NCBI RefSeq assembly: GCF_963678635.1
Contig: NC_087063.1
Coordinates: 78,143,617-78,207,616 of the forward strand
Reading direction: 5' to 3'
Length of the DNA: 64,000 bases
Source of the DNA: Symsagittifera roscoffensis
Lineage: Eukaryota > Xenacoelomorpha > Acoela > Convolutidae
Below, piece by piece: positions 31,557-42,550 of the stretch (its first letter is position 1; every line of letters starts with the position of its first letter). The translations under genes and the position numbers were made by a program. The notes under the pieces are model-generated. The model was not told the origin of the DNA. It worked only from the letters and a program-made list of their open reading frames with translations, and made no database searches.

Positions 31557-31601
31557 TTTTGACCAAAATGTCTGCGCCGCAGGCAAACTTTTGAAAAACA
31601 A
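30984..31601 (-). CDS. Retroelement Pol C-terminal tail (partial)
   Basis: 205 open codons; the first 15 or so come from the flanking host repeat. The body is a Ser/Pro/Thr-rich low-complexity region, and the end has RTSLRSKTPTKFFGDPL, the basic R-S-x-R-x-x-P motif common at the C-terminus of LTR-element integrase polyproteins. A similar motif occurs at 34,350-34,559. No catalytic domain is present. An overlapping 180-codon frame is a shadow. Confidence 0.4.
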   Translation of the reverse strand: MFFKSLPAAQTFWSKQEILVLWEKQKHQHHSLPFTFANLPKPTSQRQNSNSATLSPPTVSTAKLLSSSASSQPQNTSFFTSSPATDSSDSSDKFTGLSPTNPGTTISSPEIVSPKGIVHPSHSASSEPHSSDPSLSLPAHPVVDNSETVRTSLRSKTPTKFFGDPLRHSVKWVDEDQVLPSERAPESSSSPRKPSSETGFKLALR

Positions 31602-31780
31602 GAGGCCAAAAATTTTCGTTTTTTCGGCGCGCGCTCCCCCCTTAAATTAAGTACATATTGTCTTATCCCGGTTCTGCACATTTAAATTTGGCATAGTTAC
31701 AAACTAACAGATGCAAGGATGTAAATATTTACAGAAACCAAAATCATTCTATTTTTGAAATTAAAAATTTTCAATACAAA

Positions 31781-33593
31781 ATGCATTTTCAAACGAAATT
31801 TCTTTTGTTGAGTAACCTATTTTATTTAAATTTTTCAATAACTGGATCTACAAAAATGAAACCAAATAGAGTTTTCATGCTAACGGATGACTACGGTTGG
31901 AACGACGTCGGGTTCCATGGAAGCACCCAAGTCAAGACCCAACTATTACCTACGTTTCCACTTCCCGCGTATTTAAAAAAAAATGTTTTTTTTTTAAATA
32001 TTTTTTTATTTGGGCGCTAGCTTTGTGTAATTACTCAGTAGACGTATAACTATGTGAATCATGACAACAGAATATGTTCACAGTTATTCTCCAGCTAACA
32101 GTGCCAAACATTGTTTCATTGGAATAAAAAATCATAATAAAGTTAAAGTTGAAAAGGTCAAATCTTCAGCAACTCTGCTCGCCCAGCCGCCCGGCTTTGT
32201 GAACAGGACGATACCCCATCCGCACTGGAATGCAGTACTTCCTGATTGAGGCTGGACAACGCCTGGGCGGGCCCCTGAACTTCAAGTTCATGCCAGAGTA
32301 TTTGAATGACTTGGGATATGAGAGCCACATGGTTGGAAAGTGGCATCTTTGAATGTTCAATAAAAAGTAGGCTGCATTTTGCGGGACACAAAATTCTTGA
32401 TAATTTAAAGTAATCGATTTGGTTGTCAATCAAAAAGTTTGACTAACAAGCTCAAAATTGAGAATCAATGAGCCGTTTAATCGAGTCATAAGTTGATTAC
32501 ATCAGTCGGCGATGGCTTTTTGAGAACACAATGAAGTGATCAGTGCTCCAAGTTGACAATCTTGAGATTGTTACTTGCAGCTCATTCAAGATCCTAGTTT
32601 GTTACCGGAGGGCAAGGCAACAATTTTAAGCCAAAAAATGATGCAAAACAAAGTACTTAATACCCTTTGGTATGATTTTGCGACCTCCGTTTTTAATTGA
32701 TCACCCTTTTTATAGTAACTCTGAGGGGAAGCGCGAATTTTTTGGTCAAAGACGTCTTTTTTGGACTGTTTTTTTAAACTTGCCAGCGGGTTGCAAAAAA
32801 GTTGGTCAAAATTGGGGTTTTTTTTTAGATTTGAGAGAGCCCCGAAAATCATTTTGAATTATCTTAATAAGAGGATCGACAAAATTTTCAAAAAACTTTG
32901 AAAATCCGCCCCTCCCCCTCGAAAATCATAAAACCATAGATCCACCCCTGGTCGTTGGACAGTTTTCTAAAAATCTCAAAATATAATAGCTCGTTGTTTC
33001 TGCTCGTAATAGCTCGAATCCTTGAGAGAAAAAGAGCGGTCGCCCACCCCCCCCCCCCCCTAAATTGGCCCCTGTGTAACAGCACTGGCACTGCAACAGT
33101 ACTAATTTTCTCTGCAAGATCAATCCGGGATGTCACTATCAGGGGGAGTGGTAGGAAGCGGACGCCTTCTCCTTGGGGTCTCGACACTACTAACTTCCAA
33201 AATACTATAATAACGTTTCTGGAACCAATACATGCTGAAATTAAGGGCGTGCAAATTTTTAGGTCAAAATCTTCCAAAAAGTGCTCATAAACATGATCGT
33301 TTGATTTTCAAAAAACTGCCTACTGCGCAGAACAATTGGGCAAAATAGTGCTTTTATAGTGCCCTGGAAGAAGTCAAGAAATTTGGTTGACCTTAAAAAG
33401 GTCAAAACATGTGTGTACTTTGTTTTACTTTGCTCTAGCTCTCCTGGAGAAATTGTTCCATGCGTACCTGCTTGCTCGTAACAGGAGTGACATTGTTTCA
33501 ATTTTAGATACACTCCAACTTACAGAGGAGTCAAGACGTTCTTTGGATACTACAAAGGCTACACCGACTATTTCGACCACAGAACACGAGAGC
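31781..33593 (+). pseudogene. Arylsulfatase B-like gene copy S2 (exons 1-3), broken
   Basis: Exon 1 from ATG 31,781 has a good signal peptide and the [13 protein letters not shown] motif, but the same ~40-bp deletion as S1. Exon 2 (32,170-32,366) keeps the CSPSR cysteine but has an in-frame TGA soon after (TTG to TGA) and another within GKWHL-G. Exon 3 (33,508-33,593) is intact: GYYKGYTDYFDHRTRE with a perfect GTAAGAG donor. An inserted segment with a C-tract (33,043-33,290) lies in the second intron. Confidence 0.7.
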
Positions 33594-34010
33594 GTAAGAG
33601 TTTATTCGTCAAACTTTTAAACTGCATCCTGCCCCTGATGAGGAAAAATGAGAACATTTTATACTTTGTTACAGCTAAATCTACTAATTTACAAATAAAA
33701 GAATCAAAAAGAGTGGAATATTCTCAAAGTTACAACACTAAAAAGTGAGCGAGCACTTTCTTCGTCGGAGAGATTGAATGTATCAAGGTCAAATGACAAA
33801 GACCAGTTAATTCAAAATAAATGAATTCATAAAAATAATGAATTCACAACCTTCCTCTCAACGAGAAAATTTGTGGCTTACTATTTGCTATTAGCAAAGT
33901 AACTGCTCCTTTTCTCCCGTCAGAAAAGCTAATTTTTTTGTGAAAACTACAAAATATTTGCACTATAAATTTAGCATTGTTGGTACGTTTAGGAGAGTTG
34001 AGTATAAATG

Positions 34011-34052
34011 TTTACACAGTGAAACTAATTATGATAATGAGCTGAAATTAGA
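34011..34052 (+). repeat. 42-bp direct repeat, left
   Basis: Identical to 35,314-35,355. It is the normal flank of the duplicated locus (also present at about 63,918-63,959 with one change), so the right copy was created together with the insertion between them. Confidence 0.75.
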
Positions 34053-34146
34053 GCTGATATGACGAGTAATTTTCTGATACGAAAATAAAAATAAACTTAG
34101 AAATGAAAATATAAAAAAAGAGCATAGATGTGGTTAATTATTCAAG

Positions 34147-35165
34147 TTAAATTAAATGAGGAAAATTTTTTGAGACATAGTTTTCAGTTTTGCGCCCTCC
34201 GAGATTAAATTTCTCAAGTTCTATGTTGAACAATTGGCTATCCATATCTACTAAGTCATCAAAGTCATCGATCGTCACTCTAAACGTTTGGTTGCTTGAA
34301 AAAAGAGAGAGAATGTGTGTTGACAATATGTAGAGGATGTCGTCAAAATTCATGTCTTTTTCACCTGGAAGATTTGTGCAAAGATTGTTAATGTCTCGAT
34401 TGCCGGAGTGGATTTCAGCACAACGGGGTTTCCTGTAGATCCAGATGCTTGAGGTCTTTCATCTAAAATATCTATATACAGCCTTTCACCCCAAAACTTT
34501 GATGGGCCTACGTTTCGACTCGATCTACGTATTATCGTTTCACTACCGTTAGAAACCATTGCCTATGCTTCGATTGCGGCCTCGTCTGAATAGTCTACTG
34601 CGGTATCGGTAAATAGACTCCGCGGTGAAGCATCCAATGGAATAGTCGATGGTTTGGAGTCCTCGATTGCGATTTCTGACGGCATTATTTGGTTGAATCT
34701 CGGCGATGCAGGTATTATACTAATAGGAAATCTGACGTGGAAAATTCCTTGATGATGTTGTATCCTTCTAAATCCTCAGATTTTACGTCATCAAGACTGA
34801 AGTTCGAATGAGTAAGGGGTTTCGTGGATTCTAGCACGTTAGCGTGTTCTGTGATACAATCTTCACTAGCCATGTCTCTACATGAGAAAACTTCGGCTAA
34901 CCATTCCCAGTCACTAAAGTCTGAATTATCCGAAGGAATACGCATAGAGTCATCACTAGCTAAAAAGTTTGCCTTAAAAGTTGTCTTCTTTGTGCGCGGA
35001 GGTTGTCTTTTTGTTGAATTTCGAGGCCCTTCTTTCGAGGTGCTCTTGTCCGAAGTAGCCAGGTCAATGTTATTTCTGCTTTTGGGGCCTCGTATTAGCT
35101 TTAACTCCTTGGTTTTAGCTAGTATCATCTGGTTTGTCCGCTTTGCATTTACTTCAAAACTATAG
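34147..35165 (-). pseudogene. Retroelement Pol tail and acidic ORF remains
   Basis: Three minus-strand ORFs follow one another: 35,128-34,715 (137 codons, basic N-terminus then Ser/Asp/Glu-rich), 34,559-34,350 (RRSSRNVGPSKFWGERLY, an LTR-element integrase-tail motif) and 34,353-34,147 (acidic). They look like pieces of one polyprotein C-terminus broken by stops. The block is bracketed by a 42-bp exact direct repeat. Confidence 0.4.
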
Positions 35166-35313
35166 CTAGAAAAAATGGAAACGAGATAATTCCTTTAGAA
35201 GATCGAACATGAGCCGAATACGGTTTTGGTATAGCGATATCTATTTTCCTGATGGCTTTTCTGTCGAATAGTCAGACCGTGGACTTACTTGAGTTAACAA
35301 TTTTCTGATTCAG

Positions 35314-35355
35314 TTTACACAGTGAAACTAATTATGATAATGAGCTGAAATTAGA
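35314..35355 (+). repeat. 42-bp direct repeat, right
   Basis: Exact repeat of 34,011-34,052; too long for a usual LTR target-site duplication (4-6 bp). Confidence 0.75.
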
Positions 35356-35578
35356 AGGACTCATTAAAAATGTGGAAATTAGTGCTTTTTTTGTTGTTTT
35401 TTTTTCGAAAAACTTTTACCTTTAAATGGGCTCTGAATTGGGAGCCTTGACGGAGAGAGCTTTGAGACTCACGGGTAATCTGATTCACAAACATTTTCCA
35501 GGGGGAATCCTTTTTTTTTGGAATCACGGTGTCCTTGTACCTATCCTCATTCCGATCGTTGATTTTCCAGCCGGGAGC

Positions 35579-35611
35579 TCTCTCTCTCTCTCTTTCTCTC
35601 TCTGCTCAGAA
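35579..35611 (+). repeat. CT microsatellite
   Basis: Short, nearly pure (CT)n run. Confidence 0.8.
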
Positions 35612-35639
35612 TTGACTTCCTTTTGTCTAAAATTCATTG

Positions 35640-38160
35640 GATGATTACTATATGCAGGTTGTTTCCAAATGGTGTTGAGTTTCTGTTGTCTGTTGCAGTG
35701 GATTTGTACACAGATGGAAAAGGAATAACGGAATCCCGTGTAAGTAAATATAATCTCGGAGGAAATTAAAAATTGTGTTTGAAGAAGTGGATGATGTAAT
35801 TTTGTGGACGGAATTGTTGAGAATCGGTCTATGCAGAATGAAAAATATCTTTTTGTCCCTATTTCGGATCCTAAGGATTAGCGAAAACTAGAATTATTTC
35901 TTCATTTGGTTCTGATAAAGGGGGTCAGCTCACTGATAGTGGAAATTGGGATAACGTTTTCTACATTTTAACCCAATTTTGTACTTTTTTCCAATTTACA
36001 CCAGGAAAACAAACTTTCGGTTGATAAGTGGCCACCAGATATCCAGATATACCGTATATCCAGATATAGGTATTTCTTTCCATATTATCTTGATTCGTGA
36101 ATGAACTTCATATGGGCGTATCGTAGGGTAAACGGATCGACGAATTTTTCAGCCATATAGAATATTCTTGATGGCTGAAAAATTCTTTGAAAAATTCCAA
36201 TCACTTCTTTGAAGATGTTCAAGGGAAGTTGCGTTTCCATTATTTAAGGCGTCACCTTTTACCCTAGATTTGAGTTCTACGTCGAAATCTGCATTTTTTG
36301 TTGAACTGACAATTGTTTGTTTAAATTTCCCAAAAAATGTTTCTGTGTGAATATCAATCTATGGGAAGACTCAATCGGATGCCACTAAACTGTCATCAAG
36401 GTAACACTCTGTAAAAAGGGTTGCCCGATAATGGAGTCCATGGTCATATGGCCCATCTAATGTCCAAAAATCCTGCTAAAATTTGTAACATTCCGGTAAA
36501 AATGTCGCCTGATATGCTAAATTGACTTGGTTTCTGGTAAAACCATCTAATGAAAATTGGCTCTTCGCAATTTCAGTTTTAAGTTAGAACACGAAGCTTC
36601 TCCACCGAAACCGTTCGAGATTTGTGCGGCTACGTTCTTGACTGGCTCATATATTTTAAGTGTTTGATATTTGTTCTTGTAAATTTTTTGTTGATAAATT
36701 AATTAACGATTGGACTGATATATCTTCGTTACACATTTCTACATTTTTAATGGGTCCTTCAATTTTTAGTCCAATTTTTTCCACAATTTACTGATTTCAA
36801 AAAAAGGGAAAGCGTCTTTTTTCAACTGGATTGGTTTGAATGGATCATAAAAAGTAATTTCAATCTGGTTCTTTATTTTTCCCTTCGGAAGGAATAGTTG
36901 GTTAAAAGTCTTGAAAACTAATCCAATATCTCTGTCTACTTTGCCGGTTGAAATAACATTAAAGATTTACTGGTATTTTTGGTCTGAAAGTGAGGAAGAG
37001 ACTTCTACTCTTTTTTTGGCAAATTGTTACTTCCAAGATGATTCTCTCATGTTCCTCTCGTGACCTAACAGGAAAAAGTGGCCTGCTTTATGAAACCATC
37101 CGTTTTAAAAGATGGGGATCACTAGTTTGCCTGTAAAGTTGATCGCGTTATCTATGAAGCCGCAGAATAAATTTTAGATTCGACATGGTATTTTTTCAAG
37201 CAAGGCCTCGTAGTTTCAACTCATGAAGAACTTTCGTTTTGAGAAAACTTACCGGGATGACTGAATCCACTTGCCAATTCAATGTTACTTGACTGCTTTT
37301 TCCGAGGCTGATACTTTTTTTTACGTTCCTTTCCGTCGTCGTCAAAAATAATAATTATATTTCCTATAGAGTAGTCATTATTATCCTTCTGTCCGGATTT
37401 ACTACAGAGAAGTCGTTATTATCGTTTCATTCGAATTTCGATCCTGCGTTGATCACGCCAAAAGATTCTGTTTTAAGACAGTCGCTAATTAGATCTGTTT
37501 GATCCGAAGGAAATTAAAAACAATATCATCTACAGTTTGAGTATTTAAATTAATTACATTCAACGACTAAATTCACAAAAACTATTAAAATGACCCTTAT
37601 TTTAACAAGATGCTGAAACTTTTCACCAGTCGAACTTCTAAATGTCCTTTGGAGAAGTTATCGCTACATTTCATTCAATTGTAGTTCATTTAATGTTAGG
37701 AGAGGGTTCTTTTTTGACATTTATGATTAAAAGTTTTATCTACAGAGGTTCCATTGGTTTTAAAACTGTTTGTCATCTTCATGTTGTTGGTGATTCTTCT
37801 TTCACCTGTGAGTGCGATATGTACTGCTTTTAAGGGAGATTTTGTTTGAAATGAAGTTTTTCTCTGAATATAAGAATTTTTCATGCTGTTTATGAAAATG
37901 CCCTTATCTACTCATTTTCTCCGGCGAATATGTCACACGTTTTTGCCAACTTGTCTAGGGCTTCCCCAAATTGTTCCAAAGACGCTTTATCTTGTTGGTT
38001 TTTATTCGAATGTGATCTTCGTTTTTTTTACAGTTGCTCTTTATTCTCAAAACTCTTTCAACGAAATTTGATGATTTTTGATTTTTGTGAATTTCTACCC
38101 GAACAATTTTTTCTTTGTTTTTGAAAATGTGGGGAAATTCACAATATCTCTAGGCCGGTC
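35640..38160. other. No gene recognised; probably decayed element
   Basis: About 2.5 kb with only short interrupted frames. Patches on the minus strand have protein-like codon composition near 36,600 and 37,070-37,200, but no domain can be named. A small repeat of GATATCCAGATATA lies at 36,041-36,068. Confidence 0.3.
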
Positions 38161-41067
38161 TTGCTCGCTATTTAACACCGCCGCAATAAGTTCCCTTTAG
38201 TACTGAGGTCAGCGGGGCAACCGATTCCCAGTACTGTTCACAATCCCAAAAAGGGTTGGTTTGGTGGTTGGCTGCTCTGTATTGTACTGTGCTGCTCGCC
38301 CCGTGATTCGTGTTCTTCCGACTGTATCTCACCCGACAATCAATAATCGATCGCAACAACAATTCCAATAATAAGAATGAATTAAGAAATGAATATAACC
38401 AAATACAGAGTAGCCTATAATTGGCTGAAATATAAATTAATCATTCAATTAAAGAAAGGGGTTCGCGATAACTATTAATTAAACCAACTGCCTCCTGCAG
38501 TTCAATTAACACTTTACTACTAACTAATGTTCTCCTCGAGAACTTCTTTCAATATCAATCGTTCAACAACGATTCTGCTATCCTCCAGATAGCCTAACTA
38601 ATATTCCCTAACTAATCTACATTCACATTAACAAATCTTCCAACTCGTTCTCACTTTACTTTGAGAATCAAGCGACTACCTTAGCTTATAGCCCAAAGAG
38701 TTCTCTAACTAACTGAGAACCAACTATTCGATTCGCTCGCAGTATTTCTTCTCTGACGAGAACCAACTACTCTTAATGGTAGCTTACACTGTTCTGACTC
38801 TTAAAGGCTTTCCGGTACCCTCCAATTCCTTATCTTTCTTTGCACTTAGTTTTAGTTAAGTCACGCCATTCCCTAACAGTCCTGACATCCGCCTAAATCA
38901 CCCATTCGCACATGCTTAAGACTATATCCCACCCCCTGCCAACTCTGCCACGTGCCAACTTCGGTTTCTTTTATCAATATTTTTACACTTATTAGATACC
39001 CGAAATGCGGTAGCTGTCACAACTTGACCAACCAACAAAGTTCAACTCAACCTTCAAACCATGCTATGTTTACTCAGTAATCCTCTCAAGGTCTTTATTT
39101 TAATTATCCCGTTAACGTTCCGGCCTCCCAAGGGTAGGGGGAGGCCCTTTTTATGGGTAGCTAACTAATTTCAGGTATCTAAAATTTCTATCTGTACTCT
39201 ATTCCAATCCTGACCTTCTAGCTATCAGGGAAACGTAGTTTGTCTATTAGGGGTCAAATTAAACCAAAAAGTAACCTCCGGAGAGCCGAGTAGACTTCCC
39301 GTCCATTCATACTATTCCGGAAATTTAACTCTCATGTCGCGGTCCTATTACTACCAATTTCCTCTGGGACTACTTTTCTTTTTCCCTGATTGATATTCTA
39401 TTAGTAGCGCATTCGCCAAGCTAAATTAAAGCCAATGTTCACTAAGTCCACTTTAAATTAAATTCTCTACTCCATGGTTGCAATGTAAAATCTATATCTC
39501 TATCAGCTTCTGCTCTAGTTCCAAAAATATAAGTTTTTCCCCAATTTTTAGCAAGGTGACCCATCCTCATTTCCAGGGGTTGGGCTGGGAAATACGCCTC
39601 TTTCCGATGTTAATTTCGGGGTTTTCCATGCAATTTTGGGGTCAAAAAGCCCAAAGGTCAACTTAAGGTCACCCAGGGGTCAACCCGGGTCAAACTTCCG
39701 TATTTGGGTTCAGAAACTCATGGGGGACTTAACTACCAAGTTTCATTCATATCACATCAATACTTCACAAATTATCCCATTTCTAAGGTGCATTATCACT
39801 TTTCCCCGGAAAATGCTATTAACACCGTAAGGAGTCACCGGAGGGGTTTCTATCACCAGGGGTCTTTTTTCGGGGTCCGTATCTTATGACCATTGCCGCA
39901 ATAAAATTGGTACGCCCTTGCTCTTTATTTCGCGTAAATTGCCTATTTCCGGTCTAAAGGGGTGTTTTTCCAAGTGCTAATAGCTTCCGGTCCAACCGCC
40001 GGATTTGGTTCAAACTCTTATACAAGATGTACCTTGCCACTAACTATCATCCCTTCAAGTTTCAGCTCCCTGCGATCATTGGAGGACGAGAAACGACTTC
40101 CGGATGTTAGGTGTGGGTTTGTTTACTTTGGGCATAAAACCGGAAGTGGGGGTCTGAGGGGTCTCGGTTCCCAAACTTAAGCTCCCCTTAACTAGGCCTA
40201 CAACATACTAGAATTTGAGTCTGTTCCAACCGCTAATTTCCGAGTTCTGATAGGGCCATTTACACTTCCGGGCACCGTTATCACTTGCCCCCCAAGGGTC
40301 TGAGGGGTCCCGTTTTTTGTATGGCCGGGTCAAATCATCTCTAGTATCGCTCCTCTGAATTTCATAACATTAGCTTCCTTAGTTCCGATTTGGGGGGGGG
40401 GGGGGGGCTCGCCGATTTTGTCAAATTTTGTTTTCTGGCATAGCAGGGACAATATCTTCGAAGATTGAACTATTTCGAACTTTACCCTTTGTTTGCTCTA
40501 CTGCTTAACATAATGATGAATCAATCTTACGCTCAGGTTACTATAGCATGTAATACAGTACAATCACCAATTCTACAGTCTTCCCTTCTAATCTATTATT
40601 CTCCCGAATAATGAAAAAAGTAGCTCCTAACAAGGCCTAATGATAAGTTACATAACTCTTCGCTTTGCCGTTCTCCCTAACACTTAGTCGTTTCCCCTCC
40701 CTTTAAAGTTTTTTCCTTAAAGTATCGCGGACCCAACAGTTATTCCCCGTTAAGAAACAATGATACAGCACAATGAGTAACCTAAGAGGGGACGTAACTG
40801 AAATAATTTTACTCTTCATGGTACGATCCAACCCTTTCGCATTCATAATCATCACTATCAATTGTCTGCACTACAGTTCAGGTGGGATCGCACTCAATGT
40901 AAATAAGCACCAAATAATGAAATAAAAGAGACAGTCTACTAATGTAAGTTTTAACTCACAAAAATCCGGCGAGTTCACACTTCCGGTCTCTCACCTCAAG
41001 TCTTCTACTGTCATTTCCGTCTGCCCGCGAGGTGCCTGTAGTCCTGCTGCGGCACCGTCCAGTCACC
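38160..41067. other. Non-coding, GC-richer stretch next to the protease ORF
   Basis: No supported ORF. Contains a hairpin-forming GGCCTCCCAAGGGTAGGGGG / GAGGCC segment at 39,122-39,148, repeated short GGGGTCxxxGGGTC motifs (39,650-40,310) and a 17-base G run at about 40,391-40,407. It may be the untranslated part of a retroelement related to the ORF at 41,068. Confidence 0.3.
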
Positions 41068-42090
41068 TCATACGTCTTCATCCCTCACCTGATCGTCGGG
41101 TGGCCGCCAGCACTGCTTGGGGACCTCGCATTCAGATTTAACCCAGCCCCGGTCAACTTCATCTTCGCCGAACGACTCCACACATTTCCATCGATCGATT
41201 AAATTGTGGAAGTAGGCGGCCTTTGCATCTCTAGGCCCCACATCCCTTCCATCGCCAAGCCCCTCTCGTTCTTCGTGTGATCGGCATCGCTTTGCGTCGC
41301 TGTCGACTACTTCGTCCACCTCTTGAACCACTGCAACTCTCTCTGTTCGGCCTCCTCCACGAGTTTGTCTCAAAGATTCATCTAATGAAACAGGCTTTGG
41401 GAACCCGTACATTTCGTATTCCTCTACGTTTGTTTCTTGAACCACATTTATGCTGTGATCATCATAACTCGTCGGCCACCCTTCCAAGACTTCGTCGGCA
41501 GACTCCACTGCCGCTGTTATCTTCGCAATCAGCCTCTTCCGAATGTCTGATCTTGGAATATGATTTACCATAATCTGTCCGTCCGGTTTATGTGGCAGAG
41601 AGGACATCAGTTCCGGAGAAGGCTTATGAGTCAAGTGCCGTATGGGTACCATTGAACCTTCTCTCGTCCAAGTCCACAAGAAATCTTCTCTGCGACTGAA
41701 CACCAAAGAGCACTGATACTCTTTCATCGATTGTAGTCCTAGGACCATCTCGGTTTTCAGTTTCGGGACCAAAAACGCTTCGATTTCTTCGGCAATGTCG
41801 CCCAACTTGAAGCGAGTTCTGACAACTCCGTCGACCGCCATTATTTGTCTGTCTGCTGTCTCCAGTCGACCTACATAGCTTTCCATCGTCGGTGCGTCAA
41901 CCATTCTCCGCGCAACATCTGTCCTTATGAGGTCGGTGGTGGCTCCGGTATCAAGCAGCACCTCAATATGGGTTCCGCTTACGCAAGCATTAACGACTGC
42001 TCCGCATGGATCGCTGATATCATAACTGCGCGTCCGCGAATTCTGTTTTGTTTCCAACTTTGGGTCGTTCTCTGTGATCCTTGGTACTCG
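41068..42090 (-). CDS. Retropepsin-type aspartyl protease ORF with long C-terminal region
   Basis: 340 open codons after an acceptor-like TGTATTTTAG; no ATG near the start, so it is an exon or a truncated polyprotein. The protease is clear: LLDTGATTDLIR with the catalytic Asp at about residue 47, a flap-like VDGVVRTRF and the VLGLQSM end motif (the I/V-L-G-x motif of retropepsins). The remaining about 190 residues are charged and end WRPPDDQVRDEDV; no reverse transcriptase follows. Either a relic of an LTR element Gag-Pro region or a captured protease. Absence of stops over 1 kb in a decayed neighbourhood suggests it is young or retained. Confidence 0.6.
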   Translation of the reverse strand, partial: RVPRITENDPKLETKQNSRTRSYDISDPCGAVVNACVSGTHIEVLLDTGATTDLIRTDVARRMVDAPTMESYVGRLETADRQIMAVDGVVRTRFKLGDIAEEIEAFLVPKLKTEMVLGLQSMKEYQCSLVFSRREDFLWTWTREGSMVPIRHLTHKPSPELMSSLPHKPDGQIMVNHIPRSDIRKRLIAKITAAVESADEVLEGWPTSYDDHSINVVQETNVEEYEMYGFPKPVSLDESLRQTRGGGRTERVAVVQEVDEVVDSDAKRCRSHEEREGLGDGRDVGPRDAKAAYFHNLIDRWKCVESFGEDEVDRGWVKSECEVPKQCWRPPDDQVRDEDV

Positions 42091-42550
42091 CTAAAATACA
42101 CGCTAGAATAATAAAATTTCATCAGAAAAAAAAACTTGACTGAATCCGGCCCTTATGATAAAGTAAATTTTAAAAAATCAAACAACTTGATTATCAACTC
42201 AAAAATATTACCAATATAGAAAACAAGCTGACACGTTTGCAAATCTACCCAGAAACAGAACTAGCTTGCAAATATAGCACACCACTTTAAAAAACTCAAT
42301 ACTCAGAAATTCTTGTCGATTATGAACAAGGTTTCAACTTGAATACAGGAAAACAAATAACTATCCAACACTCAACTCATCACACTTCAAATCACAACGA
42401 AAACTCAATTATCCCAGTAATACTTCTAAAAAACACAGGAAGAACTGGTGGAAAAGTTAAACAACAAGACAAAAGCAGTACACGTCTACAAGAATTATCA
42501 ATCATGAACAACACCTATTTGTTGCCATTCACTACGACATTCACTTAGAC

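Larger units (their letters stand above)
26400..31655 (+). repeat. Segmental duplicate S1 of the ZnT-arylsulfatase locus
   Basis: Parallels 59,400-63,200 in order: ZnT 5' flank, the 26,818-27,042 stretch (74 codons open, also at 60,141-60,365), arylsulfatase exons 1-2, and the intron up to about 30,424. It carries two inserted Helentron-like elements and an LTR-element fragment absent from the right-hand locus. The 74-codon stretch differs by three replacement and two silent changes between copies, giving no sign of protein-level constraint. Confidence 0.7.
31656..34090 (+). repeat. Segmental duplicate S2
   Basis: Parallels 60,649-64,000. The junction with S1 near 31,655 joins sequence equivalent to 63,200 directly to sequence equivalent to 60,649, so S1 and S2 arose as a tandem duplication inside the arylsulfatase gene. 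S1 and S2 share the exon 1 deletion. Confidence 0.65.

Noticed and set aside
32955-33290. 111-codon plus-strand ORF across a C-tract
   Set aside because: Lies in the intron of the S2 sulfatase copy, uses the homopolymer to stay open, and has no counterpart in S3.
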